From Amycolatopsis nalaikhensis (GTDB lineage Bacteria > Actinomycetota > Actinomycetes > Mycobacteriales > Pseudonocardiaceae), in assembly GCF_030264295.1 (NCBI RefSeq), contig NZ_CP127173.1, positions 1,433,501 through 1,497,500 of the forward strand: a stretch of DNA of 64,000 nucleotides. Direction: 5' to 3'. This document shows, piece after piece, positions 16,944 through 25,388 of this stretch. The translations under genes and the position numbers were made by a program. The notes under the pieces are model-generated. The model was given only the letters and a program-made list of their open reading frames with translations, was not told the DNA's origin and searched no databases. Numbering within the stretch: the first letter of the stretch is position 1; each line of letters begins with the position of its first letter.

Positions 16944-18232
16944 AGGCGGCCCGCCGCCTTCAAGGCCAGGTACCGGTCGGCCAACGCGGGCGGCAGTTCC
17001 TCGGGCACGGCGTCGACCACGCTGACGCCGTGCCGGGCCAGGCGTTCGGTCACCTTCTGGCGCTCGGCCACCGCTCGCGACGCGGCCGCCGCGTCGTAGA
17101 CGGCTTCCGCGTCACCGCGACCGGCGAGCATCTCCGCCACCCGCGGGTCCGCCACCGACGCGACCACCAACTGGTGCCGCGCGGTCAGGGAACTCAGCAC
17201 CGGGAACAGGCCTTCCTCGAGCGGAGCCGCGTCGAGGCCGGTGAGCAGCACGACCAGGGCGCGGCGGCGGGTGCGCCGCAGCACCTCGGCGACCATGCCC
17301 CGCGCGTCCGTTTCGATCAGCGACGGCTCGAGCGGCGCCATCACGTTCACCAGCGACGTCAGCAACGCCGGTCCAGACGAGCCCTGCACCGCCGCCCGCA
17401 GCCGCCGGTCGTACGCGAGCAGATCGACGCGGTCACCGGCCCGGGAAGCCAAGGCCGCCAACAACAACGCCGCGTCCATCGCCGCGTCGAGGCGGGGTGC
17501 GTCGCCGACCCGGCCCGCCGAGACGCGGCCCGTGTCGAGCACCAGCACCACGTGCCGGTCGCGTTCGGGGCGCCAGGTCCGGACCATCACGTCGGCCGCG
17601 CGGGCGGTCGCCCGCCAGTCGATCGAGCGGACGTCGTCGCCGATCACGTACTCGCGCAGCGAGTCGAACTCCGTGCCCTGGCCGCGGATCAGCACCGCGT
17701 TGCGGCCGTCGAGCTGCTGCAGCCGCGCCAGCCGCGAAGGCAGGTGCTTGCGGCTGTGGAACGGCGGCAGCACGCGGACCGTCCACGGCACCTCGTGCGA
17801 ACCCTGCCGCGCGGCCAGGCCCAGCGGGCCGACCGACCGGACCGTCACGCGAGCCGCTGTCCGGTCACCGCGGCGCGTCGGGCGCAACGCCGTCACCAAG
17901 GCCCGGCGCTCCCCCGGCGGGACGCGCAGGGCGTGCCGGTCGGCCGCGCCCGCGCTCGGCGGCCAGGCGTCGCGCAGCTGCCCGCGCACCGTGCGACGGC
18001 CGGGGTTCGCGACCACCAGCGTCACCTCGCACGGCTCGCCGAGCCGCACGGACGTGTCGCCGGAACGCCGGAACGTCAACGGCCGCACGCCGCCCGCCAG
18101 CACGAGGTCGACGACCACCAGCACCAGGAGCACCCCGCCGACCAGCAGGATCCCGGTGTCCGACGGCACGAGCAGCCCGACCACCAGCGCGCCGAACAGC
18201 GCGAGCAGCCCGAGCCTTCCGGTGACGGCCAT
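16940..18232 (-). CDS. DUF58 domain protein (MoxR partner)
   Basis: 430 aa. Two N-terminal membrane helices (LGLLALFGALVVGLLVP and ILLVGGVLLVLVVVDLVLA) precede a beta-rich region and a DUF58 domain. DUF58 motifs are REYVIGDDVRSIDWRATAR (about 205-225) and the vWA-like strand HVVLVLDTGRVS. DUF58 proteins are encoded next to MoxR ATPases and are thought to be acted on by them. Counterpart of Mtb Rv3693. ATG 18232 is one base from the MoxR stop. The stop at 16940 overlaps the convergent eis stop. Confidence 0.9.
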   Translation of the reverse strand: MAVTGRLGLLALFGALVVGLLVPSDTGILLVGGVLLVLVVVDLVLAGGVRPLTFRRSGDTSVRLGEPCEVTLVVANPGRRTVRGQLRDAWPPSAGAADRHALRVPPGERRALVTALRPTRRGDRTAARVTVRSVGPLGLAARQGSHEVPWTVRVLPPFHSRKHLPSRLARLQQLDGRNAVLIRGQGTEFDSLREYVIGDDVRSIDWRATARAADVMVRTWRPERDRHVVLVLDTGRVSAGRVGDAPRLDAAMDAALLLAALASRAGDRVDLLAYDRRLRAAVQGSSGPALLTSLVNVMAPLEPSLIETDARGMVAEVLRRTRRRALVVLLTGLDAAPLEEGLFPVLSSLTARHQLVVASVADPRVAEMLAGRGDAEAVYDAAAASRAVAERQKVTERLARHGVSVVDAVPEELPPALADRYLALKAAGRL

Positions 18233-18233
18233 G

Positions 18234-19199
18234 TCAGCGCGGCACGGGCACGGACGCGAGCACGCGGTCCAGCACGCCGTCCGCGGTGACGCCCTCCAAC
18301 TCCGCCTCCGGCCGCACGTCCAGCCGGTGCCGCAGCCCGGGCCGCGCCAGGGCCTTGACGTCGTCGGGCGTCGCGTAGTCGCGTCCGGCGAGCCACGCCC
18401 ACGCGCGCGCCACCGCGAGCAACGCCGTGGCACCACGCGGGGAAACGCCGATCCGCACCGACGGCAGCTGCCGCGTCGCCCGGCACAGGTCGACGACGTA
18501 CCCGATCACCTCGGGCCCGACCGTCACCCGCGCCACGGCTTCCCGCGCGGCCGCGAGTTCCGTCGCCCCGGCGACGGACTTCAGCCCCGCCGCCGCCAGG
18601 TTGCGCGGGTCGAAGCCCTGCGCGTGCCGCCAGAGGATGCCGATCTCGTCCTCACGCGACGGCGTCGGCATCGTCAGCTTGAGCAGGAACCGGTCCAGCT
18701 GCGCCTCCGGCAGCGGGTAGGTGCCCTCGTACTCCACCGGGTTCTGGGTGGCGATCACGATGAACGGGTCCGGCAGCGGCCGGGACTTGCCGTCGATCGA
18801 GACCTGCCGCTCCTCCATCGCCTCCAGCAGCGAGGACTGCGTCTTCGGCGGCGTCCGGTTGATCTCGTCGGCGAGCAGCAGGTTCGTGAACACCGGCCCC
18901 TCGCGGAAGGAGAACTCGCCGCTGTGCGCGTCGTAGACGATCGAGCCGGTGACGTCGCCGGGCATCAGGTCCGGCGTGAACTGCACGCGCGTGGTCTCCA
19001 GGTCCAGTGCCGCGGCCAGGGCCCGCACCAGCAGCGTCTTCGCCACGCCGGGGACGCCTTCGAGCAGGACGTGCCCCCGGCAGAGCAGGGCCAGGATCAG
19101 CCCGGTGACCGCGGCGTCGTTGCCGACGACGGCCTTGCCGACCTCGGCGCGCAGCGCGATCAGCGCGTCTCGGGCCCCGGTCGCGTTTTCGCTGGTCAA
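18234..19199 (-). CDS. MoxR-family AAA+ ATPase
   Basis: 321-aa cytosolic AAA+ chaperone. Walker A GVPGVAKT is at about residues 49-56, Walker B LLLADEINR at about 110-118, sensor and arginine regions IATQNPVEYEGTYPLPEAQLDRF, and the C-terminal lid GVSPRGATALLAVARAWA. MoxR proteins remodel or load partner proteins, usually through vWA/DUF58 partners like the next gene. Start overlaps the end of the DUF4350 gene in an ATGA. Corresponds to Mtb Rv3692 (moxR2). Substrate complex unknown; the membrane and metallopeptidase neighbours suggest an envelope process. Confidence 0.95.
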   Translation of the reverse strand: MTSENATGARDALIALRAEVGKAVVGNDAAVTGLILALLCRGHVLLEGVPGVAKTLLVRALAAALDLETTRVQFTPDLMPGDVTGSIVYDAHSGEFSFREGPVFTNLLLADEINRTPPKTQSSLLEAMEERQVSIDGKSRPLPDPFIVIATQNPVEYEGTYPLPEAQLDRFLLKLTMPTPSREDEIGILWRHAQGFDPRNLAAAGLKSVAGATELAAAREAVARVTVGPEVIGYVVDLCRATRQLPSVRIGVSPRGATALLAVARAWAWLAGRDYATPDDVKALARPGLRHRLDVRPEAELEGVTADGVLDRVLASVPVPR

Positions 19200-20335
19200 G
19201 TTCGCCCCGCCTCTCGTTCCACCCTGTCCAGTTCGCCCGCCAGCCGGACCAGCGCGACGTCGTCGGTCACCGGCGGGCCGTAGAGCACCGCGCCCACCTC
19301 GTTCGCCGCGCGGCCGGTGCGCGTGGCCACAGCCGTCACCAGCGCCGCCGCGTCGGCGTCGCGGGGCAGGCCCAGTGTCGTCCGCAGCCGGGTCCGCGCC
19401 GCCTCCCGCAGCGTCTCACCCGCGTGGTCGGCCGCCTTCGCCCGCCGGTACAGCCGGGCGCGGCCCTCGGCGGTTTCGGCCGCGCGGACGACGATCGGCA
19501 GCGGCTCGGTGACCACCGGGCCGAGCCGCCGCGCCCGCCACAACGCCAGCAGTGCCACGGCGATGAACGCCTGCGCGGCACCGTAGTACCAGCCGTCCGG
19601 GATCAGCTCGAAGATCGACTTGCGGGTGTCGTCCAGCCCCGGGTCCGTCGTCGACGGCAGGTACCAGACGAGCTTCGGGTGCTGCCCCAGCAGGTGCAGC
19701 GCCAACGCCGCGTTGCCGTCCTGGGCGAGCCGGTCGTTGGTCAGCGGCGCCGACGTGCCGAGCAGCGTCGTCGTGCCGCCCGCGTCGGCGAGCTGCAGCA
19801 GCGTGCCGCCGCCGTCCTCGCCGGGGTAGCACGAGCGCGCGCCGGGCGAGGCGTAACCGATCCCGCCGAGGGTGACGTCTCCGGCGGCGACGGCCGCGGC
19901 GACCGTGCACTGCGGGCTCAGCCTGCCGACGTCGTTCTGGCCGACCGGGTGCACCAGCGGCAGCGAATCGTGGAGCGTCGGCGCGCCCGGCGTCACCATG
20001 ACGACGTCGGCCGCGTGCTCGCGCAGTGCGTCGAGCCGCTTCGCCGGGACCAGGTCCGGCTGGGTGACCAGCAGCGTCGCGTCCTCGCCGAGCTCGTCGT
20101 CGGCTTCGGCCATCGTGTGCGCGGTCCGGACGTCGACGCCGTGGTCGCGCAGGAGCTTCGCGAGCGCGTGCGCGCCGCCGGGTTCGTAGGAGCCGGGTTC
20201 GAGCGCGCCGTGCGTCTGCTCGCCGCGGCCGAGCAGCAGCAGGGCGCCCGCGGCGAAGATCAGGAGGACGAGGGCGAGCGGAACCCGTGCGCCACGCCAG
20301 ATCCGGCGCAGGTCCGGCGAAACCGAAGTGCTCAC
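19196..20335 (-). CDS. DUF4350 domain membrane protein
   Basis: 379 aa. N-terminal helix VPLALVLLIFAAGALLLLG, an extracytoplasmic DUF4350 (GATase-like) domain (GSYEPGGAHALAKLLRDHGVDVRTAHTM... VMVTPGAP), a second helix AAQAFIAVALLALW, and a cytosolic helical tail. Counterpart of Mtb Rv3691 in the MoxR operon; the family is always linked to MoxR/DUF58 genes, but the biochemical role is unknown. Overlaps both neighbours by 4 bp. Confidence 0.88.
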   Translation of the reverse strand: MSTSVSPDLRRIWRGARVPLALVLLIFAAGALLLLGRGEQTHGALEPGSYEPGGAHALAKLLRDHGVDVRTAHTMAEADDELGEDATLLVTQPDLVPAKRLDALREHAADVVMVTPGAPTLHDSLPLVHPVGQNDVGRLSPQCTVAAAVAAGDVTLGGIGYASPGARSCYPGEDGGGTLLQLADAGGTTTLLGTSAPLTNDRLAQDGNAALALHLLGQHPKLVWYLPSTTDPGLDDTRKSIFELIPDGWYYGAAQAFIAVALLALWRARRLGPVVTEPLPIVVRAAETAEGRARLYRRAKAADHAGETLREAARTRLRTTLGLPRDADAAALVTAVATRTGRAANEVGAVLYGPPVTDDVALVRLAGELDRVEREAGRT

Positions 20336-20973
20336 GAGTCCGCCAGCGCGACCGGCCGCTCGCGGCGGCAGCGTTCGTCCAGCTCGGTCAGGGCGCGGTA
20401 GGCGGCTTCGGTGCCGTCGCGGCCGCCGTAGTGGACGTCGTCGAACAACCGCGCGCCTTGCCGCAGTTCGTTCGCGACGTTCGGCAGCAGGACTCCGGCT
20501 TCGGCGGCGGCTTCATCCGCGGTCCGGCCCGAGCGCGTGTCGAGCAGGGCGCGTTCCTCCAACGCCCGCACCACGGCACGGAAGCGGTCGCGGACGGCGT
20601 CGTCGTACCGGCCCGCGGCGGCGGCCTCGGTGGCCAGACGGCGGTAGTCGGCCGCGCTCTGGCGCTTCCCGCCGAAGACCACCCGGCCGGCCCGCGCGGT
20701 GCGGGCGACCTTGCCGGTGCGCAGCCGGACCACGACGACGAGCACGATCAGCAGCACGACGACCAGCAGCAATCCCAGCGGCCCGCCCGGAACGACCGAA
20801 GACAGGCCGTTGAGCACCTTCTCCAGCTGCTCGCCGAGCCACTGCCCGATCTGCTGCAGGATGTTCGGCTGCGCGTCCCGGTACTTCGGGTCGCTCAGCT
20901 CTGCCACCGCCGCGCGCCGGGCATCGTCCCGGTCGATGTCGACCGGGACGTCGGTGAGCAGCAGCGTCACCAT
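20332..20973 (-). CDS. DUF4129 domain membrane protein
   Basis: 213 aa. A short N-terminal segment (RDDARRAAVAELSDPKYRD), one strong membrane helix (LGLLLVVVLLIVLVVVVRL), then a helical DUF4129 domain with AADYRRLATEAAAAGRYDDAVRDRFRAVVRALEERALLDTRSGRTADE. DUF4129 is found as a stand-alone partner or fused to transglutaminase-like proteins in MoxR clusters. ATG 20973 is used; GTG 20970 (overlapping the upstream stop) is the alternative. Function unknown. Confidence 0.87.
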   Translation of the reverse strand: MVTLLLTDVPVDIDRDDARRAAVAELSDPKYRDAQPNILQQIGQWLGEQLEKVLNGLSSVVPGGPLGLLLVVVLLIVLVVVVRLRTGKVARTARAGRVVFGGKRQSAADYRRLATEAAAAGRYDDAVRDRFRAVVRALEERALLDTRSGRTADEAAAEAGVLLPNVANELRQGARLFDDVHYGGRDGTEAAYRALTELDERCRRERPVALADS

Positions 20974-22166
20974 GCCTGCGGCGGCTGCACCCCGGCCGCG
21001 CGGGCCAGCTCGATGTCCATGCCCTCGCGGCGCATCCGCTGGTCGAGGTAGACGATCACGGTGACCAGCGTGACGAACGGGATCGCGATGGTGCCGGAGA
21101 CGATCTGGCCGGCCGAGGCCAGCAGCAGGTCGCCGGTGCTCGGCACGTACACCTTGCCCGGGTTCAGCACCTGGTCGAACACGCCGGTGCCGAAGGTGAA
21201 CGGCAGCTGGATGATGTTCTCGAAGAACGACTGGATGACCTTCGCCAGCACCAGGACGCCGAGCACCCGCCAGAACGCGCCGGCGACCAGCTTGACCGTG
21301 CGGGAGAACGCGGCGCGGAACGTGCCGCGCTCCAGCACCAGCGCCGGGGCGGCCAGCGCCCAGAACACCCACGCCACCACGCCCGGGATGACGCAGAGCA
21401 TCAGGCCGACGGTGGTCACCAGCGCGTAGACGAACGCGACGCCGAACAGCGGCAGCAGCCGCGGCTGCACCTCGCGCCACACGATGCCGAAGGTCACCTC
21501 GCGGCCGAGCGCGGCGCGGCCCATCACCGCGGCCATCAGGCCGGTGGTGATCGTCAGCAGCAGGGTCGTGATCAGCAGCGTCGGGATCAGCGCGAGGAAG
21601 ACGTCGCCGAACGCGCCGAACACGGCGTTCCGCAGCTCTTCTTCGGTGGCGCCGGGACCCAGGTTGGCCGTCGCGGTCAGGTCTTCGAGGTCGGCGAGCA
21701 CGTACCGCTGCACGAGGAAGGCGAGGCCGGCGTTGAGCACCGCCACCACCGCGCCGATGCCGAGGATCAGCAGCGGGTACCGGCGGATCGCGGTGATCGC
21801 GCCGTCGAGGATGTCGCCGATGTTGAGCGGCCGCAGCGCGATCACGCCGGGTTTGCCGAGCCCGTGCGGGCTCCAGCCCGGCTGCGGCGTGTACCGCGGC
21901 TGCTGGGAGTAGGGCGGCAGCGCGTCCGGCTGCCAGCCCTGCGACGGCGCGGGCGGGGCCGGCTGACCGGGCGCTTGCCAGCCGGGCGGCGGCGTCGCCT
22001 GGGTGTCCGGCGCCTGCCACCCGCGCGGCGGCGTGGCCGGTGACTCCGCGTGAGCGTCACCCGGTTTCGGTTCACCCGTTCCAGGGGCGGGAGCCTGGGG
22101 GATCCCCTGGCTCGGTGTCGGCGTGTCGGCGCCCTCTCCGCCGGGCGCGCCACCGGTGTCTGTCAT
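20967..22166 (-). CDS. Proline-rich multi-pass membrane protein of the MoxR operon
   Basis: 399 aa. Residues 1-100 are a Pro/Gly/Gln-rich cytosolic segment (repeated PPxGWQAP). The rest is a six-helix membrane domain resembling glycerophosphodiester-phosphodiesterase membrane regions (RPLNIGDILDGAITAIRRYPLLILGIG). ATG 22166 has GAGGGG upstream. It is the first gene of the minus-strand operon that continues with DUF4129, DUF4350, MoxR and DUF58. The counterpart in Mtb is Rv3689. Role unknown. Confidence 0.85.
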   Translation of the reverse strand: MTDTGGAPGGEGADTPTPSQGIPQAPAPGTGEPKPGDAHAESPATPPRGWQAPDTQATPPPGWQAPGQPAPPAPSQGWQPDALPPYSQQPRYTPQPGWSPHGLGKPGVIALRPLNIGDILDGAITAIRRYPLLILGIGAVVAVLNAGLAFLVQRYVLADLEDLTATANLGPGATEEELRNAVFGAFGDVFLALIPTLLITTLLLTITTGLMAAVMGRAALGREVTFGIVWREVQPRLLPLFGVAFVYALVTTVGLMLCVIPGVVAWVFWALAAPALVLERGTFRAAFSRTVKLVAGAFWRVLGVLVLAKVIQSFFENIIQLPFTFGTGVFDQVLNPGKVYVPSTGDLLLASAGQIVSGTIAIPFVTLVTVIVYLDQRMRREGMDIELARAAGVQPPQAW

Positions 22167-22299
22167 CGAAGCCCCTCGCCTGCAGTACCTGCTTGACCAC
22201 ACTCTCTCAGAGCCGCGGAGACCCGGCCAGACCTGGGGTGACGTCCGCGAGTGGTGACGGCACGCGCACGGACGGGTGCGAGAGCCCCCGTTCCCCCGA

Positions 22300-22305
22300 T
22301 ATGCT
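22300..22305 (+). promoter_or_regulatory. Putative -10 element of zinc peptidase gene 2
   Basis: TATGCT followed by GAACGCCGG, 51 bp upstream of the ATG at 22357. It closely matches the element before the paralogous gene at 11077. Supported only by this pairwise conservation. Confidence 0.4.
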
Positions 22306-22356
22306 GAACGCCGGTCCGGGTACCCCCGGTCCGTACCGACCCTCGGGACTGCCCAG

Positions 22357-23433
22357 ATGACGCAACCGCCCCACGGCCAGGTACCGCCTCGCGGAACCGT
22401 TCAGCCGCCGCCGGTGCCGGATGCGCGACCGGACCTCCCGTGGCTGGGCCGCCCGCACACGGTGGCCGCCCCGAAACGCCGCTCGCCCGCCGCCGTCATC
22501 GGCGTGTGCCTGGGCGCGGTGGCCGTGCTGGTGCTCGGGCTCGTCGCGATCGTGGCGCTCAACCGCGGCGAAACCCCGCTGGCGAACACGAACTACCGCG
22601 ACGCGCCGTCGTCCCAGGACGTCCCTTCGCAGTTGCCGCCCGGCGGCGCGGGCGCCCCGGCTTCGGCGTCGAGCCCCTCGACCGAGCCGTCGACGCCCAG
22701 CGCGACCGGCCCGCAGAAGATCCTCAAGCTCGCCGACCACCCGATCCTGCAGGACCCGAACGCCGGGCTGCAGAACCGCGTCTGCACCCTCCCGGTCTGG
22801 CAGAGCACGCAGGACGGCGCGGAGGCGTTCTTCACCGCGGCCAGCAAGTGCCTCGACGCGGCGTGGGGCCCGTTCCTCGAGGCCTACCACCTGCCGTTCA
22901 CGCCGCCGGCGCTGCACTTCCCGACCGGCGCGAGCTTCGAGACCGAGTGCGGCACCATCCAGGTCGGCATCGCGACCGCCGCGTACTACTGCGAAAACAA
23001 CCTGTACGTCCCGTTCCGCGGGCTGCAGACCGACCAGTACGGCAACAACCCCGGCGTCTACCTGGCCCTGTTCGCCCACGAGTACGGCCACCACGTCCAG
23101 GAGGTCGCCGGCCTGATGGACGCGGCCTGGCAGAAGATCTACGAGGCGGGTCAGAACAGCCCGGCCGGGCTGGAGATGTCGCGGCGCAAGGAGCTGCAGG
23201 CCCAGTGCTTCTCGGGCATGTTCCTCGGCGCGCACGTCGACCAGGGCGGCACGATCAGCCGCGACATGTACAACAAGGCCTGGAACGACCAGGAAACCCG
23301 CGGCGACAACACCTCCCGCAGCCACGACCACGGGACGAACGCGCACTACGCGTCCTGGTGGCGGGCGGGCGCGACGAGCAACCGGATCGCCGACTGCAAC
23401 ACCTTCGCGGCGCCGTCGTCCGAGGTCAGCTAG
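22357..23433 (+). CDS. Membrane-anchored neutral zinc metallopeptidase (YpfJ-like)
   Basis: 358 aa, intact paralogue of the frameshifted gene at 11156. Pro-rich N-terminus, single membrane helix (AAVIGVCLGAVAVLVLGLVA), Ser/Pro linker, then the neutral zinc metallopeptidase domain: catalytic HEYGHH in ALFAHEYGHHVQEVAG, downstream ELQAQCFSGMFLGA carrying the third ligand, and SWWRAGATS near the end. The topology puts the peptidase outside the membrane. ATG 22357 starts the Pro-rich segment. It is divergent from the MoxR operon, with which it shares a 190-bp promoter region, and ends overlapping the convergent small membrane gene by 8 bp. Substrate unknown. Confidence 0.9.
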   Translation: MTQPPHGQVPPRGTVQPPPVPDARPDLPWLGRPHTVAAPKRRSPAAVIGVCLGAVAVLVLGLVAIVALNRGETPLANTNYRDAPSSQDVPSQLPPGGAGAPASASSPSTEPSTPSATGPQKILKLADHPILQDPNAGLQNRVCTLPVWQSTQDGAEAFFTAASKCLDAAWGPFLEAYHLPFTPPALHFPTGASFETECGTIQVGIATAAYYCENNLYVPFRGLQTDQYGNNPGVYLALFAHEYGHHVQEVAGLMDAAWQKIYEAGQNSPAGLEMSRRKELQAQCFSGMFLGAHVDQGGTISRDMYNKAWNDQETRGDNTSRSHDHGTNAHYASWWRAGATSNRIADCNTFAAPSSEVS

Positions 23434-23881
23434 CGGGCTTCGGCCGCAGCGGGATGCTCAGCCACAGGTAGACGAACATCCCGCCGGAGAAGCAGGCGAA
23501 CACCAGCAGCGCGAGCCCGATCGGCCGCCGCGCGTCCTGCGCGCCGGCGGAGGTGTCCGCGGCCCGGACGGTGACCGTGCCCTGGTCCGGCAGCGGTTCC
23601 GGCACGCCGACCTCGACGCGCTCGCCCTGGCCGTGCCCGCAGCCGTTGAGCGTGCCCTCGTGCGTCTTCCCGGCGATGGTGAACTTGACGGTCTCCACGG
23701 CGTTCGGGTTGTCGCACGGCGCGGGCTTCGTGACCTCGGCCTGCACGGGAGCGCCGAGGTCGTCGTTGGTGATCCCGAGCAGCCCCGGCCCGGCGAGCCA
23801 GGCGAGCAGCACGACGAGCACGCCCGCCGCGGCGGGGATCGCCACCGTGGGCCACTTCAGGGCGAGGGATCGCGGGGGCAC
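23426..23881 (-). CDS. Small membrane protein, unknown
   Basis: 151 aa with two helices: VAIPAAAGVLVVLLAWLAG near the N-terminus and IGLALLVFACFSGGMFVYLWL near the C-terminus, enclosing an extracytoplasmic domain of about 75 residues. Two cysteines (PAPCDN and NGCGHG) could form a disulfide. I do not recognise the family. It is convergent with the zinc peptidase gene. Confidence 0.7.
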   Translation of the reverse strand: MPPRSLALKWPTVAIPAAAGVLVVLLAWLAGPGLLGITNDDLGAPVQAEVTKPAPCDNPNAVETVKFTIAGKTHEGTLNGCGHGQGERVEVGVPEPLPDQGTVTVRAADTSAGAQDARRPIGLALLVFACFSGGMFVYLWLSIPLRPKPAS

Positions 23882-23937
23882 CCGGCCATGGTTCCAGATC
23901 CCGCGGTCAAAACCCAGGCGCCCTGGTCGGGGCTACC

Positions 23938-24077
23938 GCGCCCCAATGTGGCCTTCGGTGCGTTGAATAGGCACTGCGGCGCGAAGCGCCTCCGTTGAGG
24001 GCGGCGGTGGGGGCATGGGAGGAGCAACCAAGGCCGCCTTCGGTGCGTCAGACGCAACCAAGGCCACCTTGGGGCGC
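23938..24077. repeat. 91-bp intergenic repeat element, copy 2, interrupted
   Basis: Left arm GCGCCCCAATGTGGCCTT (23938-23955) is complementary, with one mismatch, to the right arm AAGGCCACCTTGGGGCGC (24060-24077). The middle contains one normal 30-bp unit, but about 50-55 extra bases (about 23965-24025) replace part of the other, including an unrelated GGCGC-GAA-GCGCC hairpin. It ends 6 bp before the stop of the K+ channel gene. The 10-mer GGGCTACCGC occurs on both sides (23930 and 24081). Confidence 0.85.
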
Positions 24078-24083
24078 ACCGGG

Positions 24084-25166
24084 CTACCGCTGCTCGATCT
24101 TCTCCGCCGGGGTCACCTTCCTGACGTAGAGCAGCTTGTCGCCGGGCTCGATGGCGTCGGCCTGCGGCGCGTCCACGCGGTACAGGACGCCGTCGCGGAC
24201 CACGCCGAGCACGATGTCCGGCAGGTGCCGCGGCGACCCGCCCTCCTCCGACGGCTCGACCGGCCGCTCGGCGATCGCCAGCCCCGACTCCGGGGTCAGC
24301 AGGTCCTCCATGATGTCGACGACCAGCGGCGTCGACGTCGCCATCCCGAGCAGCCGCCCGGCCGTCTCGCTGGACACGACGACCTGGTTGGCCCCGGACT
24401 GCTTGAGCAGGTGGACGTTCTCCGCCTCCCGCACCGACGCCACGATGTGCGCCTTGGGCGCCAGCTCGCGGGCGGTGAGCGTGACGAGCACGGCCGTGTC
24501 GTCCCGGTTCGGGGCGACGACGACCGCGCGGGCGTGCTGCACCGCGGCGACGCGCAGGACGTCGGCCCGGGTGGCCGAGCCGTGCACGGCGACGAGGCCG
24601 AGCGCGCTGGCCGCGTCGAGGGCCTGCTGGTCGGTGTCCACGACGACGATCTGGCCTGGGGCGACGTTCTCGTCGCCGAGCAGCGCGTTGACGGCGGACC
24701 GGCCCTTGGTGCCGAACCCGACGACGACCGTGTGGTCGCGCACCTTCGTCCTCCACTTCTGGATCTTGAACGCCTGCCGGGAGCGCTCGGTGAGCACCTC
24801 CAGGGTGGTCCCGACGAGGACGATGAGGAAGAGCACCCGCAGCGGCGTGATGACCAGGACGTTGACCAGCCGCGCGGACGACGTGGCGGGCGCGATGTCG
24901 CCGTAGCCCGTGGTCGACAGCGAGACGGTGGCGTAGTAGAGGCTGTCCAGCAGGGACAGCCCGTCGCCGTTGGCGTCGCGGTAGCCGTCGCGGTCGACGT
25001 AGACGATGATCACCGTGGCCAGCAGCGCGAGCATCGCGCCGATGATCCGCTTGACGATCGAGCGGAGCGGGCTGACGGTCAGCTCCGGCATCCGCAGGAT
25101 TCCGACGAGCTCGTGGTCCGGCCGGTCGGTGAGACTGCCCAGCGGCAGCCGCTTCAGTGCCTTCAT
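24084..25166 (-). CDS. Two-helix potassium channel with RCK domains
   Basis: 360 aa K+ channel or K+-transport protein. First helix VKRIIGAMLALLATVIIVYV (about 38-57), pore loop with selectivity filter TTGYGD at residues 85-90, second helix LVNVLVITPLRVLFLIVLVG. A cytosolic RCK (TrkA-N) domain follows, with nucleotide-binding GFGTKGRS at about 150-157 and Asp at the end of strand 2 (VVDTD), then a TrkA-C domain (LPDIVLGVVRDGVLYRVDAPQ). Likely regulated by nucleotide or ligand binding to the RCK ring. Counterpart of Mtb Rv3200c, next to adnB there as here. Confidence 0.93.
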   Translation of the reverse strand: MKALKRLPLGSLTDRPDHELVGILRMPELTVSPLRSIVKRIIGAMLALLATVIIVYVDRDGYRDANGDGLSLLDSLYYATVSLSTTGYGDIAPATSSARLVNVLVITPLRVLFLIVLVGTTLEVLTERSRQAFKIQKWRTKVRDHTVVVGFGTKGRSAVNALLGDENVAPGQIVVVDTDQQALDAASALGLVAVHGSATRADVLRVAAVQHARAVVVAPNRDDTAVLVTLTARELAPKAHIVASVREAENVHLLKQSGANQVVVSSETAGRLLGMATSTPLVVDIMEDLLTPESGLAIAERPVEPSEEGGSPRHLPDIVLGVVRDGVLYRVDAPQADAIEPGDKLLYVRKVTPAEKIEQR

Positions 25167-25304
25167 GCACCCGCTCCCGGGTGTCCGGCGTCACTCACGC
25201 CCGGAGGATAGCCGAACCGGGTGATCGGCCGCCGCGTGAAACGATGAGTTCACGGCCACCTCACACGGGCCCGCCACCGCTGGACCGGTCGCCGCCGCAG
25301 CGGG

Positions 25305-25388
25305 CTGAAGGGGACCTTCCTCGCATCTGACGCGCTGAAGGGCGCCTTCCTCGCATCTGGTGCACTGAAAGCGCCCTTCAGCGCATCA
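25305..25388. repeat. 30-bp-period tandem array at the 3' end of adnB
   Basis: Three units at 25305, 25335 and 25365. The first two begin CTGAAGGG and continue CCTTCCTCGCATCTG. Each unit has a palindromic core (GAAGGGCGCCTTC in the second), and the third carries CTGAA/TTCAG arms and runs into the adnB stop codon (25386-25388). The period and position match the 91-bp elements, but the sequence is different. Probable terminator. Confidence 0.8.

Noticed and set aside
25305..25388. CRISPR array
   Set aside because: Three units with 30-bp period but no distinct spacers and no cas genes.
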